DNA of 64,000 nt from Pseudozobellia thermophila. Lineage in GTDB: Bacteria; Bacteroidota; Bacteroidia; Flavobacteriales; Flavobacteriaceae. A model generated the notes under the pieces. It did no database searches and was not told the origin of the DNA. It saw nothing but the letters and a program-made list of their open reading frames with translations. Both the position numbers and the translations under genes were made by a program. Positions 17,558-27,035 of the stretch are shown in pieces. The stretch is from assembly GCF_900141855.1 (NCBI RefSeq), contig NZ_FQYU01000003.1, forward strand, positions 186,001 through 250,000. Direction: 5' to 3'. The first letter of the stretch is position 1, and the number at the start of each line of letters is the position of its first letter.

Positions 17558-17614
17558 GCCCCTGTTTTACTTGGGAAATCACTATCTTGTTGGTTCAACT
17601 TAAACGAGAAAGGA

Positions 17615-18964
17615 ATGAACCATAATCGACGGAACTTTATTAAAAAAAGCTCGCTGGCATTGGCCGGATCGGGCGCGGCATTTTTATTTCCCATGGAGCT
17701 GCTTGCCAGCATCAGAAAGCGGGTGGGCGCGAACGATAGGATCAACGTAGGGCTCATCGGCTGCAAGGGAATGGGGTTCAGCGACCTCAGTTCGATGTTA
17801 AAACTCAGTGAAATAGATGTAATAGCCCTTTGCGATGTGGATGAAAACGTCCTTAAGGCCAGGACGGCCGATTTGGGGAAGGCCGGTATTAAAAGGCCAA
17901 AATGGTATCGCGATTACAGAAGGCTTCTTGAAAACCAGGACATAGATGTGGTCATTATCGGTACGCCTGACCATTGGCATTGCCTTCAGTTGACCGATGC
18001 CCTGCAGGCCGGGAAGGACGTTTATTGTGAAAAGCCGATCGCGAACTCGGTAGAGGAGGCCGATATTATGTTGAATTATGTCGGAGCGAGCGATCGCATG
18101 GTCCAAATAGGGCAGTGGCAGAGGAGCCAACCCCATTTCGTCGATGCCATAGATTATGTACATTCGGGTAAGTTGGGGCAGATCAGGCTGGCCAAGGCCT
18201 GGGCCTATCAGGGTTGGATGAAGCCTGTACCCGTGGTCCCCGATTCGGCGGTTCCGGAAGGGGTCGACTATAAAATGTGGCTGGGCCCGGCGCCCGAGAG
18301 GCCCTTTAACGCCAACCGCTTCCATTTCAACTTTAGGTGGTTTTGGGATTATGCAGGGGGATTGATGACGGATTGGGGCGTGCACTTGATCGATTACGCC
18401 CTTTACGGTATGAAGGCCTCCACGCCCAAGTCGGTCATGGCATTGGGGGGTAAGTTCGCCTATCCCGATGATGCCTCCGAAACCCCCGATACGCTCCAGA
18501 CGGTTTACGAATATGACGGATTTTCAATCCTTTGGGAACACGCCACGGGAATCGACGGGGGCAATTACGGAAGAAACCACGGTATTGCCTTTATCGGCAA
18601 TAACGGTACCTTGGTGGTCGATCGCAATGGATGGGAGGTAATTCCCGAGGAAGAGTTTCAAGGCTGGGGCAAGGAAGGCAAGCCCAAGTTGGAGGCGCTA
18701 TCCAAGGGCAAGGGCAACGCTAGCGGACTCGATTTGCATACGGCCAATTTCATCGAAGCGGTAAAAAGTCGCGACGCCTCAAAACTCCATGCGCCGATCA
18801 AGGTGGGCTACGATGCCGCATTGGTATCGCATATGGGCAACGTTGCCTTTAAGACCGGGAATCGTATTTACTGGGACGGGGCTTCGAACAAATTCAAGCA
18901 AGAAGAGGCCAATCAATATTTAAGGGCCGACTATCGCAATGGTTGGAAATTGCCCATGTTGTAA
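17615..18964 (+). CDS. Tat-exported Gfo/Idh/MocA-family oxidoreductase
   Basis: 449 aa. The N-terminus carries a twin-arginine motif (NRRNFIKKS, residues 4-12) and a hydrophobic stretch, so it is exported folded with its cofactor. A Rossmann domain follows: INVGLIGCKGMG, IALCDVDE and VIIGTPDHWH. The family landmark EKPIANSVEEA is next, then the C-terminal alpha/beta domain (FRWFWDYAGGLMTDWGVHL). NAD(P)-dependent action on a sugar or sugar-like compound is expected; the substrate is unknown, and some exported members act as glycosidases. Isolated between two terminators. Confidence 0.92.
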   Translation: MNHNRRNFIKKSSLALAGSGAAFLFPMELLASIRKRVGANDRINVGLIGCKGMGFSDLSSMLKLSEIDVIALCDVDENVLKARTADLGKAGIKRPKWYRDYRRLLENQDIDVVIIGTPDHWHCLQLTDALQAGKDVYCEKPIANSVEEADIMLNYVGASDRMVQIGQWQRSQPHFVDAIDYVHSGKLGQIRLAKAWAYQGWMKPVPVVPDSAVPEGVDYKMWLGPAPERPFNANRFHFNFRWFWDYAGGLMTDWGVHLIDYALYGMKASTPKSVMALGGKFAYPDDASETPDTLQTVYEYDGFSILWEHATGIDGGNYGRNHGIAFIGNNGTLVVDRNGWEVIPEEEFQGWGKEGKPKLEALSKGKGNASGLDLHTANFIEAVKSRDASKLHAPIKVGYDAALVSHMGNVAFKTGNRIYWDGASNKFKQEEANQYLRADYRNGWKLPML

Positions 18965-18986
18965 ATCCATTCTTAAAAGATCATAA

Positions 18987-19024
18987 AGCCCCCGATTTTC
19001 TGCGGTGAAAACAGGGGGCTCTTT
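18987..19024 (+). terminator. Intrinsic terminator after the oxidoreductase gene
   Basis: AGCCCCC (18987-18993) pairs with GGGGGCT (19014-19020), with an inner ATTTTC/GAAAA match, followed by CTTTT. It lies between convergent genes, 23 nt after the oxidoreductase stop. Confidence 0.75.
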
Positions 19025-19623
19025 TAGCGATAGGCATCGTTGAGCCCTTTTCCGGATAGAATCATCGGTGTTATTTTGACCAATCGCGCGCTTTGGGTGC
19101 CTGCCCTTTTGGCCTGGGCGATATATTCGGCATATTGCCTCCGCCTGTACGGCGTAAGACGGTCAAAGGCCACTTTTAGTTCTTGGTTTTTCGATAGTGC
19201 CTCCTTCAACGGCCCAGGTATGGGCAGGGCCATCGTCTTTTTTCTCTTTTCAGGGGCTGGCTTCATTCCTTTTTTTCCGTTTTCCACGGCTTCGTGCATA
19301 TAGGCGGAGACCTCTTTGGCGTTTATTTCATCCGCGGAAAAAAACTTCCATTGGCGCATGGCCTTCGTTTTTCCTTCTTGTGCGTTTATGAGCCGGCCCT
19401 GCCTATCTTCTAGAAACACCCCGTTGAAGAACCATATGCAAAAGTGGTTCTTGAATTTACAAATGGCCAATATGTTACTGTTGTTAAGGGTGTAGGTAGG
19501 AAAGTTCCATTTAAAGGTTTCCCTTAGTTCCGTTTGTAAGGCCAATTTGCGAAGTATTGCTATGGCATGCTTAAACCGGTGTTCTTCATTATAGTACTTT
19601 GCGATCTTTTCGGTCTTCTCCAT
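19024..19623 (-). CDS. YdeI/DUF1801-type protein
   Basis: About 199 aa from the ATG at 19623; an upstream start at 19659 would overlap the end of pepT by 10 bp and add 12 residues. The N-terminal DUF1801 fold is visible (ETFKWNFPTYTL, NILAICKFKNHFCIWFFNG). A C-terminal 'bacteriocin-protection/YdeI' tail follows: LPIPGPLKEALSKNQELKVAF and LTPYRRRQYAEYIAQAK with a basic end. YdeI-type proteins are linked loosely to envelope or peptide-stress resistance. Likely cotranscribed downstream of pepT (26 bp). Confidence 0.85.
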   Translation of the reverse strand: MEKTEKIAKYYNEEHRFKHAIAILRKLALQTELRETFKWNFPTYTLNNSNILAICKFKNHFCIWFFNGVFLEDRQGRLINAQEGKTKAMRQWKFFSADEINAKEVSAYMHEAVENGKKGMKPAPEKRKKTMALPIPGPLKEALSKNQELKVAFDRLTPYRRRQYAEYIAQAKRAGTQSARLVKITPMILSGKGLNDAYR

Positions 19624-19649
19624 CACACCTAGGCTTGGTTTATAAATGA

Positions 19650-20888
19650 TCAACGCCACTGGTAATTGCCGCTGGCCACCAATTCACAAATCTTTACGAT
19701 GACCTCCACGGCTTTTTGCATGCTTTGCACGGGTACGTACTCGTACTTACCGTGAAAATTGTGTCCGCCGGCGAATATATTCGGACAGGGCAGGCCCATA
19801 TAGCTCAATTGGGATCCGTCGGTTCCGCCGCGGATGGGCTTTATGATAGGGGTCACCCCTACGGCTTCCATGGCGTTTTTCGCTATCTCGACAATATGGA
19901 AAAGGGGTTCTACTTTTTCCCTCATGTTAAAATATTGGTCCTTGACCTCGATGGTGATGCAATCGCCATAAATACTGTTGAGTTGGGTGGCAATATCGCG
20001 GATCAACCGCTTTCTTTTTTCAAAGAGGTTTTTGTCGTGGTCTCGAATGATCAGTTCAAATTCGGCATGTTCGATTTCGCCCTTAAGATGGTGAACGTGA
20101 AAAAAACCTTCGCGGCCCTCGGTGTTTTGTGGGGTTTCTTCAGGAGGAAGGATGTTGATAAACTCCGTAGCGATACTTATGGCATTGACCATTTTGTTCT
20201 TGGCGTAGCCGGGGTGCACACTTTTTCCCTTAATACTGACCTTGGCACTTGCGGCGTTAAAGTTTTCGTATTCCAATTCACCGATCTGGCTGCCATCCAT
20301 GGTATAGGCCCAATCGGCACCGAATTTCTTCACATCGAAAAGATGGGCCCCGCGACCAATTTCCTCGTCGGGGGTAAAGCCGACACGTATTTTTCCGTGT
20401 TTTATTTCCGGGTGGTCGATCAGGTATTCCATGGCCGTCACGATTTCGGCGATGCCCGCCTTGTCATCGGCCCCCAATAAGGTGGTGCCGTCCGTGGTGA
20501 TCAGGGTTTGCCCTACATACTGCCTTAAGTCTTCAAAATAGTCGGGGGAAAGGACGATGTTGTCAAGGGCGTTGAGTACAATATCTTTTCCGTCATAGTT
20601 TTCTATGATCTGTGGATTGACATTGGCCCCTGAAAAATCGGGAGAAGTATCGAAGTGGGAGATAAATCCAACGGTCGGTACCTCTTTGTCGACCGTACTG
20701 GGCAGGGTCGCCATGATATAGGCGTTTTCGTCGATGGTGACCTCCTCCATACCTATTTCTTCGAGTTCCTCGGCCAACAAATCGGCTAAATACCACTGTT
20801 TTTCAGTACTCGGCGTAGTCTTGGAACGGGGGTCGCTCTGGGTGTCGATCTTTACATAACCAAGAAAACGGTTAATTATGTTCTGCAT
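19650..20888 (-). CDS. pepT: Peptidase T (tripeptidase)
   Basis: 412 aa, cytosolic M20-family tripeptidase that releases the N-terminal residue from tripeptides. Zinc ligands and neighbours are His78 ([10 protein letters not shown]), Asp141 ([10 protein letters not shown]), catalytic Glu175/Glu176 ([10 protein letters not shown]), [16 protein letters not shown] and the C-terminal [25 protein letters not shown] is a PepT hallmark. Length is standard. Divergent from a TonB-dependent receptor gene across 145 bp. Confidence 0.97.
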   Translation of the reverse strand: MQNIINRFLGYVKIDTQSDPRSKTTPSTEKQWYLADLLAEELEEIGMEEVTIDENAYIMATLPSTVDKEVPTVGFISHFDTSPDFSGANVNPQIIENYDGKDIVLNALDNIVLSPDYFEDLRQYVGQTLITTDGTTLLGADDKAGIAEIVTAMEYLIDHPEIKHGKIRVGFTPDEEIGRGAHLFDVKKFGADWAYTMDGSQIGELEYENFNAASAKVSIKGKSVHPGYAKNKMVNAISIATEFINILPPEETPQNTEGREGFFHVHHLKGEIEHAEFELIIRDHDKNLFEKRKRLIRDIATQLNSIYGDCITIEVKDQYFNMREKVEPLFHIVEIAKNAMEAVGVTPIIKPIRGGTDGSQLSYMGLPCPNIFAGGHNFHGKYEYVPVQSMQKAVEVIVKICELVASGNYQWR

Positions 20889-21033
20889 TGAAGGTGTTTT
20901 TGAAAATTAAAAGTACGAAATACTTGTGTATGCGCGCACGATTCGATATGTCTGATACTGACAGGTATATTTTCTTACAATTTTAGCAAAAATTTAACTA
21001 TATTGCCTATATCATAACTTAAACAACAACTAT

Positions 21034-23892
21034 ATGAAAAATTTATTTTTAACATTTTACTTGCTCGTTTTGGGAGGCCTTGGTTTGGCCAGCGCCCAGA
21101 TAACGGGGACTGTTTTGGATGAAGACGGGGCTCCTTTGCCAGGGGCTTCTGTAGTGGTCAAGGGTACGACCACCGGCTCTACGACAGATTTTGACGGTAA
21201 CTTTTCCATCAATGCCGAGGTGGGCGATACCTTGGTGGTATCCTATATCGGCTTTGAATCGAAGGAGGTAGCGGCCGAGGGCGGGGAAATGCGCATAACG
21301 CTTACCTCGGGGGTAGCGCTGTCCGAAGTAATCATTGTCGGATCTCGTAACCCCAACCGAACGGCTACCGAGAGTACGGTGCCGGTCGATGTAATCGATA
21401 TGAAGGAATTGAACAATGTGGCGCCACAGGTCAACCTTAACCAGATCTTGAATTATGTGGCCCCTTCCTTTACCTCAAATACCCAGACCATTTCCGATGG
21501 TACGGACCATATCGACCCGGCTTCGTTAAGGGGGTTGGGCCCCGATCAGGTATTGGTATTGATCAATGGCAAACGGCGGCATACCTCTTCCCTGATCAAT
21601 GTAAACGGAACCTTTGGCCGTGGTAGCGTGGGTACCGATTTAAATGCCATTCCCGCCTCTGCGATCCAGCGCATCGAGGTGCTCCGCGACGGTGCGGCCG
21701 CACAATATGGTTCCGATGCCATCGCCGGGGTTATCAATATCGTTTTGAACAAGAGTGTGAACGAATTGAACGCTACGGTGACCACTGGGGCCAATTTTAC
21801 CAAGAATGCCAATGACCAGACCGGTGGTGTCGATGGGGAAACCACCAATATAGCCGCCAGTTACGGGGTCGCCTTGGGCGAAAAAGGGGGCTTTTTGAAC
21901 TTCTCGGGCGATTTTGACGTTCGTGAAGACTACAGTAGAATGAAGGAATGGGAAGGTGAGGTTTTCAACCAATACAATGTGGTGGAGCGCGTGGCCTTCA
22001 ACGATGGTTACGACATTTCCAATTTATTGGACGATGATGTGTCCGATGTCATTCAATATGCCAACCAAGCGGGGATCGACTTGAACGGCGCGACTACCAA
22101 AGAGGAGCTTCAACCTATCTTGTCGGCCGATGCCACGGAATCGGAACTTGCCGCCAGAGACCAGGAACGCAGCGATTACAACATGCGCGTAGGACAATCG
22201 GCCTTGCGTGGCGGGCGTTTGTTCGCGAATTTTTCCTTGCCCTTGGACGACAACGGAACAGAGGTTTACTCTTTTGCCGGAATTAGCTCGCGAACGGGAA
22301 ACTCGGCCGGATTTTACCGATTGCCCAACCAAAGCCGTACCTATACCCCGGCCTATATCAACGGCTTTTTGCCCGAGATCAATTCAAATATTAAGGACAA
22401 ATCGTTATCAGTCGGGATTAAGGGAAAAATCAATGAGTGGGACGTAGATTTAAGCAATACCTACGGAAAAAACTCCTTTTTGTATACCATAGGCAATACC
22501 TTCAATGCCTCCATGCAAAATGCATCGCCCACACTTTTTGATGCCGGGGGCTTTTCCTTTGCCCAAAATACCTCGAACTTGGACGTAACCCGCTTTTTCG
22601 AAGACGTGATGTCGGGCCTGAACGTGGCCTTTGGTGCCGAGTACCGGGTCGAGAACTACGACATCATAGCCGGGGAAGAGGCCTCTTATGCACAGTATAC
22701 GGCCGATGGGCAGCGCATTACCCTGGCAACCCAAGAACCGGCACAAGACTTTTTTGGAAACGCACGTCCTGGGGGGTCGCAGGTCTTTCCGGGCTTTAGT
22801 CCCAATAACGAGTTGTCGCGCGGAAGAAGCAGTGTTGCGGGCTATGTAGATGTAGAGGCCGATTTTTCGGAAAGGTTTTTGGCCAGTTTTGCCACCCGAT
22901 TCGAAAATTACAGCGATTTTGGTTCTACCATAAACTTTAAGTTGGCCACCCGTTACAAGGTTTCCGATAATTTGAATCTTCGGGGTGCCGCCAATACGGG
23001 GTTTAGGGCTCCTTCTTTGCATCAGATCAACTTTAACTCCACATCGACTATTTTTGATCAGAACGGCGACCCTCAAGAGGTAGGTACCTTTGCCAATGAC
23101 AGTCGTGCAGCCGAGCTTTTGGGCATACCCAAACTCAAGGAGGAGACTTCCAGTAGTGTCAGCTTGGGGCTAACGGCCAAGATTCCCGATGCCAATTTGA
23201 CGATTACCGTCGATGGGTACTATGTAGAGATCAACGATAGGGTGGTCTATACGGGGCAATTTCAAGGGCCCGGTACGGGTACGGAATTGGACAATTTGTT
23301 GCGGCAGGCCAATGCCACGGCGGCTTCCTTCTTTGCCAATGCGATCAATACCGAATCGCGGGGGTTGGACGTGGTTATTACCCATAATACTTCCCTAGGG
23401 GATAAGTGGCGTTTGAAATCGGACTTGGCGGGGACTTTCTCCAAGACCAACCAGATTGGCGATATCAATGCGTCGGAGGTGTTGAGAAATGCCGATGAGG
23501 TAGATACCTATTTCCCCGAAGATAGCAGGGTGTACCTCGAAGAGGCCGTGCCCCGTACCAAGATCAACCTCTCCAATAGCCTGACCTCCGACAAACTTGT
23601 CTTCTTTTTGAGGAATGTGTATTTTGGCGAGGTAACCGAAGCGACCACCGTAGTGGCGAACCAACAGGTTTTCGGTACCAAACTGGTGACCGACCTGTCC
23701 ATCGGTTACAAGGCTACCGATGCCTTGACCTTTACCATAGGGGCCAACAATCTTTTCGATATTTATCCCGATAGGGCCGAGGAACAATACAATAACCGCA
23801 GTGACGGCCGCTTCGACTGGTCGCGCAGGGCACAGCAGTTCGGTATCGGGGGCAGGTTCCTTTTTGCACGTCTGAACTTGTCGTTGAAATAA
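21034..23892 (+). CDS. TonB-dependent outer-membrane receptor (no SusD partner)
   Basis: 952 aa. Signal peptide 1-21 (GLASAQ), carboxypeptidase-regulatory-like domain ~22-105 (GTVLDEDGAPLPGASVVVKG), plug ~110-235 (VPVDVIDMKELN, SLRGLGPDQVLVLINGKRRH, RDGAAAQYGSDAIAGVINIV) and a 22-strand barrel ending FLFARLNLSLK. It imports a ligand across the outer membrane using TonB energy. The plug is clearly paralogous to the receptor at 40601-43549. No SusD-like or other transport gene adjoins, so the ligand cannot be guessed. A strong terminator follows. Confidence 0.95.
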   Translation: MKNLFLTFYLLVLGGLGLASAQITGTVLDEDGAPLPGASVVVKGTTTGSTTDFDGNFSINAEVGDTLVVSYIGFESKEVAAEGGEMRITLTSGVALSEVIIVGSRNPNRTATESTVPVDVIDMKELNNVAPQVNLNQILNYVAPSFTSNTQTISDGTDHIDPASLRGLGPDQVLVLINGKRRHTSSLINVNGTFGRGSVGTDLNAIPASAIQRIEVLRDGAAAQYGSDAIAGVINIVLNKSVNELNATVTTGANFTKNANDQTGGVDGETTNIAASYGVALGEKGGFLNFSGDFDVREDYSRMKEWEGEVFNQYNVVERVAFNDGYDISNLLDDDVSDVIQYANQAGIDLNGATTKEELQPILSADATESELAARDQERSDYNMRVGQSALRGGRLFANFSLPLDDNGTEVYSFAGISSRTGNSAGFYRLPNQSRTYTPAYINGFLPEINSNIKDKSLSVGIKGKINEWDVDLSNTYGKNSFLYTIGNTFNASMQNASPTLFDAGGFSFAQNTSNLDVTRFFEDVMSGLNVAFGAEYRVENYDIIAGEEASYAQYTADGQRITLATQEPAQDFFGNARPGGSQVFPGFSPNNELSRGRSSVAGYVDVEADFSERFLASFATRFENYSDFGSTINFKLATRYKVSDNLNLRGAANTGFRAPSLHQINFNSTSTIFDQNGDPQEVGTFANDSRAAELLGIPKLKEETSSSVSLGLTAKIPDANLTITVDGYYVEINDRVVYTGQFQGPGTGTELDNLLRQANATAASFFANAINTESRGLDVVITHNTSLGDKWRLKSDLAGTFSKTNQIGDINASEVLRNADEVDTYFPEDSRVYLEEAVPRTKINLSNSLTSDKLVFFLRNVYFGEVTEATTVVANQQVFGTKLVTDLSIGYKATDALTFTIGANNLFDIYPDRAEEQYNNRSDGRFDWSRRAQQFGIGGRFLFARLNLSLK

Positions 23893-23914
23893 AATCACAA
23901 CCATTAACTATCAG

Positions 23915-23943
23915 AAAGACCGCCTCCTTTGGTGGTCTTTTTG
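23915..23943 (+). terminator. Intrinsic terminator after the TonB-dependent receptor
   Basis: AAAGACCGCC (23915-23924) and GGTGGTCTTT (23931-23940) form a 10-bp stem (one G-T pair) with a T-rich 3' side. It lies 22 nt after the receptor stop. Confidence 0.85.
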
Positions 23944-24031
23944 GTTTCTATCCGCCTACAAATATGGCGAGCACATAATTTTTGGCTAATATTGGTGTTT
24001 AATAAAGAGTACATCGCTAACAAGAAATAAC

Positions 24032-24466
24032 ATGTTTGGTAAAATCTTTTTTTGGGCATTGGTCTTATTCGGTACGTCCCTCGTTCGCGCACAGGAATGT
24101 TTTTTGGGAATAGGGGGCGACGACACCGAGATGATCGTAAGTACATTTCAATTGAACGAATCGCAAATAGCCACCATGGAAACCTTGCGCGGTGAGTTGG
24201 AGGTTGGTAGCAAGGGCATTGAAGACCAGATAACAAAACTGCTTGCCGAGCACCCGCAGAGCAAGGAAGAAGATTTGATCACCATGGGCGAAAAGTATAA
24301 GGCCCTGCAAGACCAACTAGTGCAATTGGCCCTACAGGCCGACAAAAAGCTCTTGGAGACCTTTAACGCAAGGCAGTACGAACGCTACCTCGAACTTTGC
24401 AACGAGGCCGTCCGAAGGCCTATTTTCGTAACTCCAATGGTTTACGAAAAAGAAACGAAGGATTAG
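24032..24466 (+). CDS. Hypothetical periplasmic helical protein (Spy/LTXXQ-like layout)
   Basis: 144 aa. A signal peptide (1-21, ending VRAQ) is followed by a short Cys-containing segment and then a long charged helical region (IATMETLRGELEVG, KYKALQDQLVQLALQADKKL, FNARQYERYLEL). The 'grow-a-helix, then F.ARQYERY' layout resembles the periplasmic Spy/CpxP/LTXXQ metal- or stress-chaperone group, but I see no clean LTXXQ motif, so this is only a resemblance. No operon partner is evident; pyrD follows by ~100 bp. Confidence 0.75.
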   Translation: MFGKIFFWALVLFGTSLVRAQECFLGIGGDDTEMIVSTFQLNESQIATMETLRGELEVGSKGIEDQITKLLAEHPQSKEEDLITMGEKYKALQDQLVQLALQADKKLLETFNARQYERYLELCNEAVRRPIFVTPMVYEKETKD

Positions 24467-24565
24467 GGTGCTGATGGCGGCCTACGGGCTTGCCCATAAA
24501 AAATAAGCGGTTCGGGCCAAAACATGGGTTTAGTTCGTATTTTTGCCCAAACCATAGTACACTTC

Positions 24566-25609
24566 ATGTATAAAGCACTTATCCGACCCTTATTGTTTTT
24601 AATGGATGCCGAAAAGGCGCATCATTTTACCTTCTCCTTAATACGATTATTGTCCAACATCGGCTTGTCCCCCGTTTTCAGGGCTATCTATACTTGCGAG
24701 GACAAAGGTCTTGAAACAGAGGTGTTCGGGATAAAGTTTAAGAATCCCGTGGGCTTGGCGGCCGGCTTCGATAAGGATGCCAAGCTTTTTAACGAACTTT
24801 CCAATTTTGGTTTCGGTTTTATCGAAATCGGTACCCTTACACCAAAACCCCAACCGGGAAACCCCAAAAAGAGGTTGTTTCGGTTAAAACAAGACCAGGC
24901 CATCGTCAACCGTATGGGGTTTAACAACATGGGGGTGGCCGATGCGGTAGAACGCTTAAAAAAAACGCACAAAGTGCTTGTCGGGGGGAATATCGGAAAG
25001 AACAAGGTCACGCCCAACAAAGATGCCGTTTCGGATTACCTGATCTGCTTCAATGCCCTTTTCGATTATGTCGACTATTTTGTGGTGAACGTAAGTTCGC
25101 CGAATACGCCCGGCCTTAGGGAACTTCAGGACAAGGAGCCCTTGACCGCCCTCTTGCTCGAACTTAAAAAGGAGAATGCCGATTTAGCCTCGCGAAAGCA
25201 ACAAAGGGAGAAACCTATTCTCTTAAAAATTGCACCCGACCTTACCGACGACCAATTGATGGATATTATCGCCATTGTGGCCGATACCAAGATCGATGGT
25301 GTCATTGCCACCAATACGACCATCGAACGCAGAAACTTAAGGTCGGAAGAAGCGCTTACCAAGGAAACAGGTGGATTGAGCGGAAGACCCTTGACCCAAA
25401 GAAGTACCGAGGTCATTCGGTTCTTGGCCGAAAAAAGCAATAAGGCCTTTCCGATAATCGGTGTTGGGGGAATACATTCGGAAGAGGATGCCCTTGAAAA
25501 ACTGGAGGCAGGTGCAGACTTGGTCCAACTGTACACGGGGTTTATTTACGAAGGGCCCGCCTTGGTCAAAAGAATCAACAAGGCGATTTTGGCGAAACGT
25601 AACAATTGA
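24566..25609 (+). CDS. pyrD: Dihydroorotate dehydrogenase, class 2 (quinone-dependent)
   Basis: 347 aa from the ATG at 24566, chosen because class 2 enzymes begin with a short amphipathic helix like [20 protein letters not shown]; an earlier ATG at 24524 adds 14 residues. It oxidises dihydroorotate to orotate at the inner membrane, passing electrons to quinone. FMN-barrel landmarks: [15 protein letters not shown] (60-74), [10 protein letters not shown], the catalytic-Ser loop [14 protein letters not shown] (175-188), [14 protein letters not shown] and [11 protein letters not shown]. De novo pyrimidine synthesis. Confidence 0.96.
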   Translation: MYKALIRPLLFLMDAEKAHHFTFSLIRLLSNIGLSPVFRAIYTCEDKGLETEVFGIKFKNPVGLAAGFDKDAKLFNELSNFGFGFIEIGTLTPKPQPGNPKKRLFRLKQDQAIVNRMGFNNMGVADAVERLKKTHKVLVGGNIGKNKVTPNKDAVSDYLICFNALFDYVDYFVVNVSSPNTPGLRELQDKEPLTALLLELKKENADLASRKQQREKPILLKIAPDLTDDQLMDIIAIVADTKIDGVIATNTTIERRNLRSEEALTKETGGLSGRPLTQRSTEVIRFLAEKSNKAFPIIGVGGIHSEEDALEKLEAGADLVQLYTGFIYEGPALVKRINKAILAKRNN

Positions 25610-25643
25610 ATCCGGTCCGCGAACCAAGGCCTGCTCTCGGGCC

Positions 25644-25757
25644 TTAATCATCCTTTTTTTTGCTCATCTTATAGGCCAGCCAGACCAGGCCGACGACAAA
25701 ATGAAGGATAATGATCCCGGCGACTATATATATCAACGTGTTGGAATTGCCTCTCAT
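25644..25757 (-). CDS. Small single-span membrane protein (37 aa)
   Basis: A 38-codon frame, ATG (complement of 25755-25757) to TAA. It begins MRGNSNTLIYIVAGIIILHF and ends VVGLVWLAYKMSKKKDD: a ~22-residue hydrophobic span with a lysine-rich cytoplasmic tail. Too short for usual gene calling. It occupies most of the spacer between convergent pyrD and the Dabb gene. The same plan (short N-terminus, one span, basic tail) is seen at 4184-4273, but there is no clear sequence similarity. Translation is inferred. Confidence 0.55.
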   Translation of the reverse strand: MRGNSNTLIYIVAGIIILHFVVGLVWLAYKMSKKKDD

Positions 25758-25895
25758 CTTACATCCGTACGGATTAACACCTGTAAAATTACGCCATGCG
25801 GCCGCACGGAAATATGATATTGGTCAATAGCCCCTTTTATGGGAAAACTTTATGGTAAAGCCTCGCCATTGCGCTTTTAAAATCCGGATAAGAAT

Positions 25896-26312
25896 TTATC
25901 TGGTCCAATAATCGACCACTAGAACATCGTCTAGGTGGGGGCCTAGGATGGCTCCAAATGCCTTATGGTCGGGATGTGGCAAGTAGATGGCCCGATCGGC
26001 CTCACTCTTAAAGGTTAAAAAGAAGCAGTGGGTAAAACCCTTGTCGTGGCCCTCTGGGCTGTTGTTGAGTCCCCATTCGTACGATACAATTTGCGGAATC
26101 TTAGAAGGAAGTTCGCTAAAGGCTTTTTCAACTTTTTCAATATCTTCCTTTGAGGTGTTCGGTTTGAATTTGAAAAGCACTACGTGGCGTAGCAAGCTGT
26201 CTTGAGGCATAATTATTTCTTGGATTGAATTTTCGATAGTATGGGGTTCATTGGCAAAAACGCTGGTGCAGCACAGTGCTAGAACAAGGGCAAGGTTGAT
26301 TGGCTTCATCAT
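25896..26312 (-). CDS. Dabb-domain (stress-responsive A/B barrel) protein, exported
   Basis: 138 aa. A hydrophobic leader (ALVLALCCTSVFA, 8-20) is followed by a ferredoxin-like dimeric A/B barrel: HVVLFKFKPNTSKEDIEKV, IVSYEWGLNNSPEG, FTHCFFLTFKSEADRAIYL, HPDHKAFG and VVDYWTR. Dabb domains act as small hydrolase-like or ligand-binding dimers. Function here is unknown, and the signal peptide is notable because most members are cytosolic. It is alone on its strand. Confidence 0.88.
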   Translation of the reverse strand: MMKPINLALVLALCCTSVFANEPHTIENSIQEIIMPQDSLLRHVVLFKFKPNTSKEDIEKVEKAFSELPSKIPQIVSYEWGLNNSPEGHDKGFTHCFFLTFKSEADRAIYLPHPDHKAFGAILGPHLDDVLVVDYWTR

Positions 26313-26380
26313 TTAATTTTTTTCTAAGATATGAAAAAGAATATTTACAAATGGGAAATTGTATTTTGTAAGTTTGGTCC

Positions 26381-27007
26381 ATGAGTTACGATACCCTCTA
26401 TGCTTTTGTACTGGCTACGTCGGCCCTTGCCGTTTTTCCCGGTCCCGATAACATTTATGTTTTAATGCAAAGCCTGGTCAACGGCGTAAAATACGGACTG
26501 GCCACTACGGCTGGTCTAATGGCGGGCTGTTTGGTGCATACCACTTTGTTGGCTTTCGGGGTTTCGGCGATCATCAAACAGAGCGATGCCTTGTTTTTGG
26601 GAATCAAGTTGCTTGGGGCGGCCTATCTTTTGTATTTGGCTTTCCAAGTGTACAAAAGTAGTTCATCGGTGGCACTTTCCGATGAAAATGTGCCCAAGAA
26701 AGAGGGGTGGGAATTGTTTCGCCAGGGTTTTATCATGAACGTGCTCAACCCTAAAGTGGCCATTTTTTTTCTGGCTTTCTTCCCAGGCTTTCTGTTTAGC
26801 CAAACCTTGGATACGGTTGTCCAGTTCTACATCTTGGGCGGGGTGTTCGTGATCGTATCTTCAGTGGTTTTTGGGGCAATTGCCCTTCTGTCGGGGTCTA
26901 TTTCGAAGTATCTCAACAACAATTCGAAGATCGGGTTTTATTTAAAATGGCTGCAAATTTTGGTGTTTGTGGGTATTGCCCTCTATCTGTTGATATCCGA
27001 TAAATAA
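26381..27007 (+). CDS. LysE-family amino-acid/metabolite exporter
   Basis: 208 aa, six hydrophobic spans. Family landmarks: FVLATSALAVFPGPDNIYVLM near the start, GLATTAGLMAGC, KLLGAAYLLYLAFQ and FRQGFIMNVLNPKVAIFFLAFFP. LysE/RhtB members export amino acids or related metabolites from the cytosol. A TAAGTTTG element at 26369-26376 ends only 4 nt before the ATG at 26381. HMG-CoA lyase follows 28 bp downstream, so they are likely cotranscribed. Confidence 0.93.
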   Translation: MSYDTLYAFVLATSALAVFPGPDNIYVLMQSLVNGVKYGLATTAGLMAGCLVHTTLLAFGVSAIIKQSDALFLGIKLLGAAYLLYLAFQVYKSSSSVALSDENVPKKEGWELFRQGFIMNVLNPKVAIFFLAFFPGFLFSQTLDTVVQFYILGGVFVIVSSVVFGAIALLSGSISKYLNNNSKIGFYLKWLQILVFVGIALYLLISDK

Positions 27008-27035
27008 TGGTAATTTTGGGAAGGTAACAAGTGGT

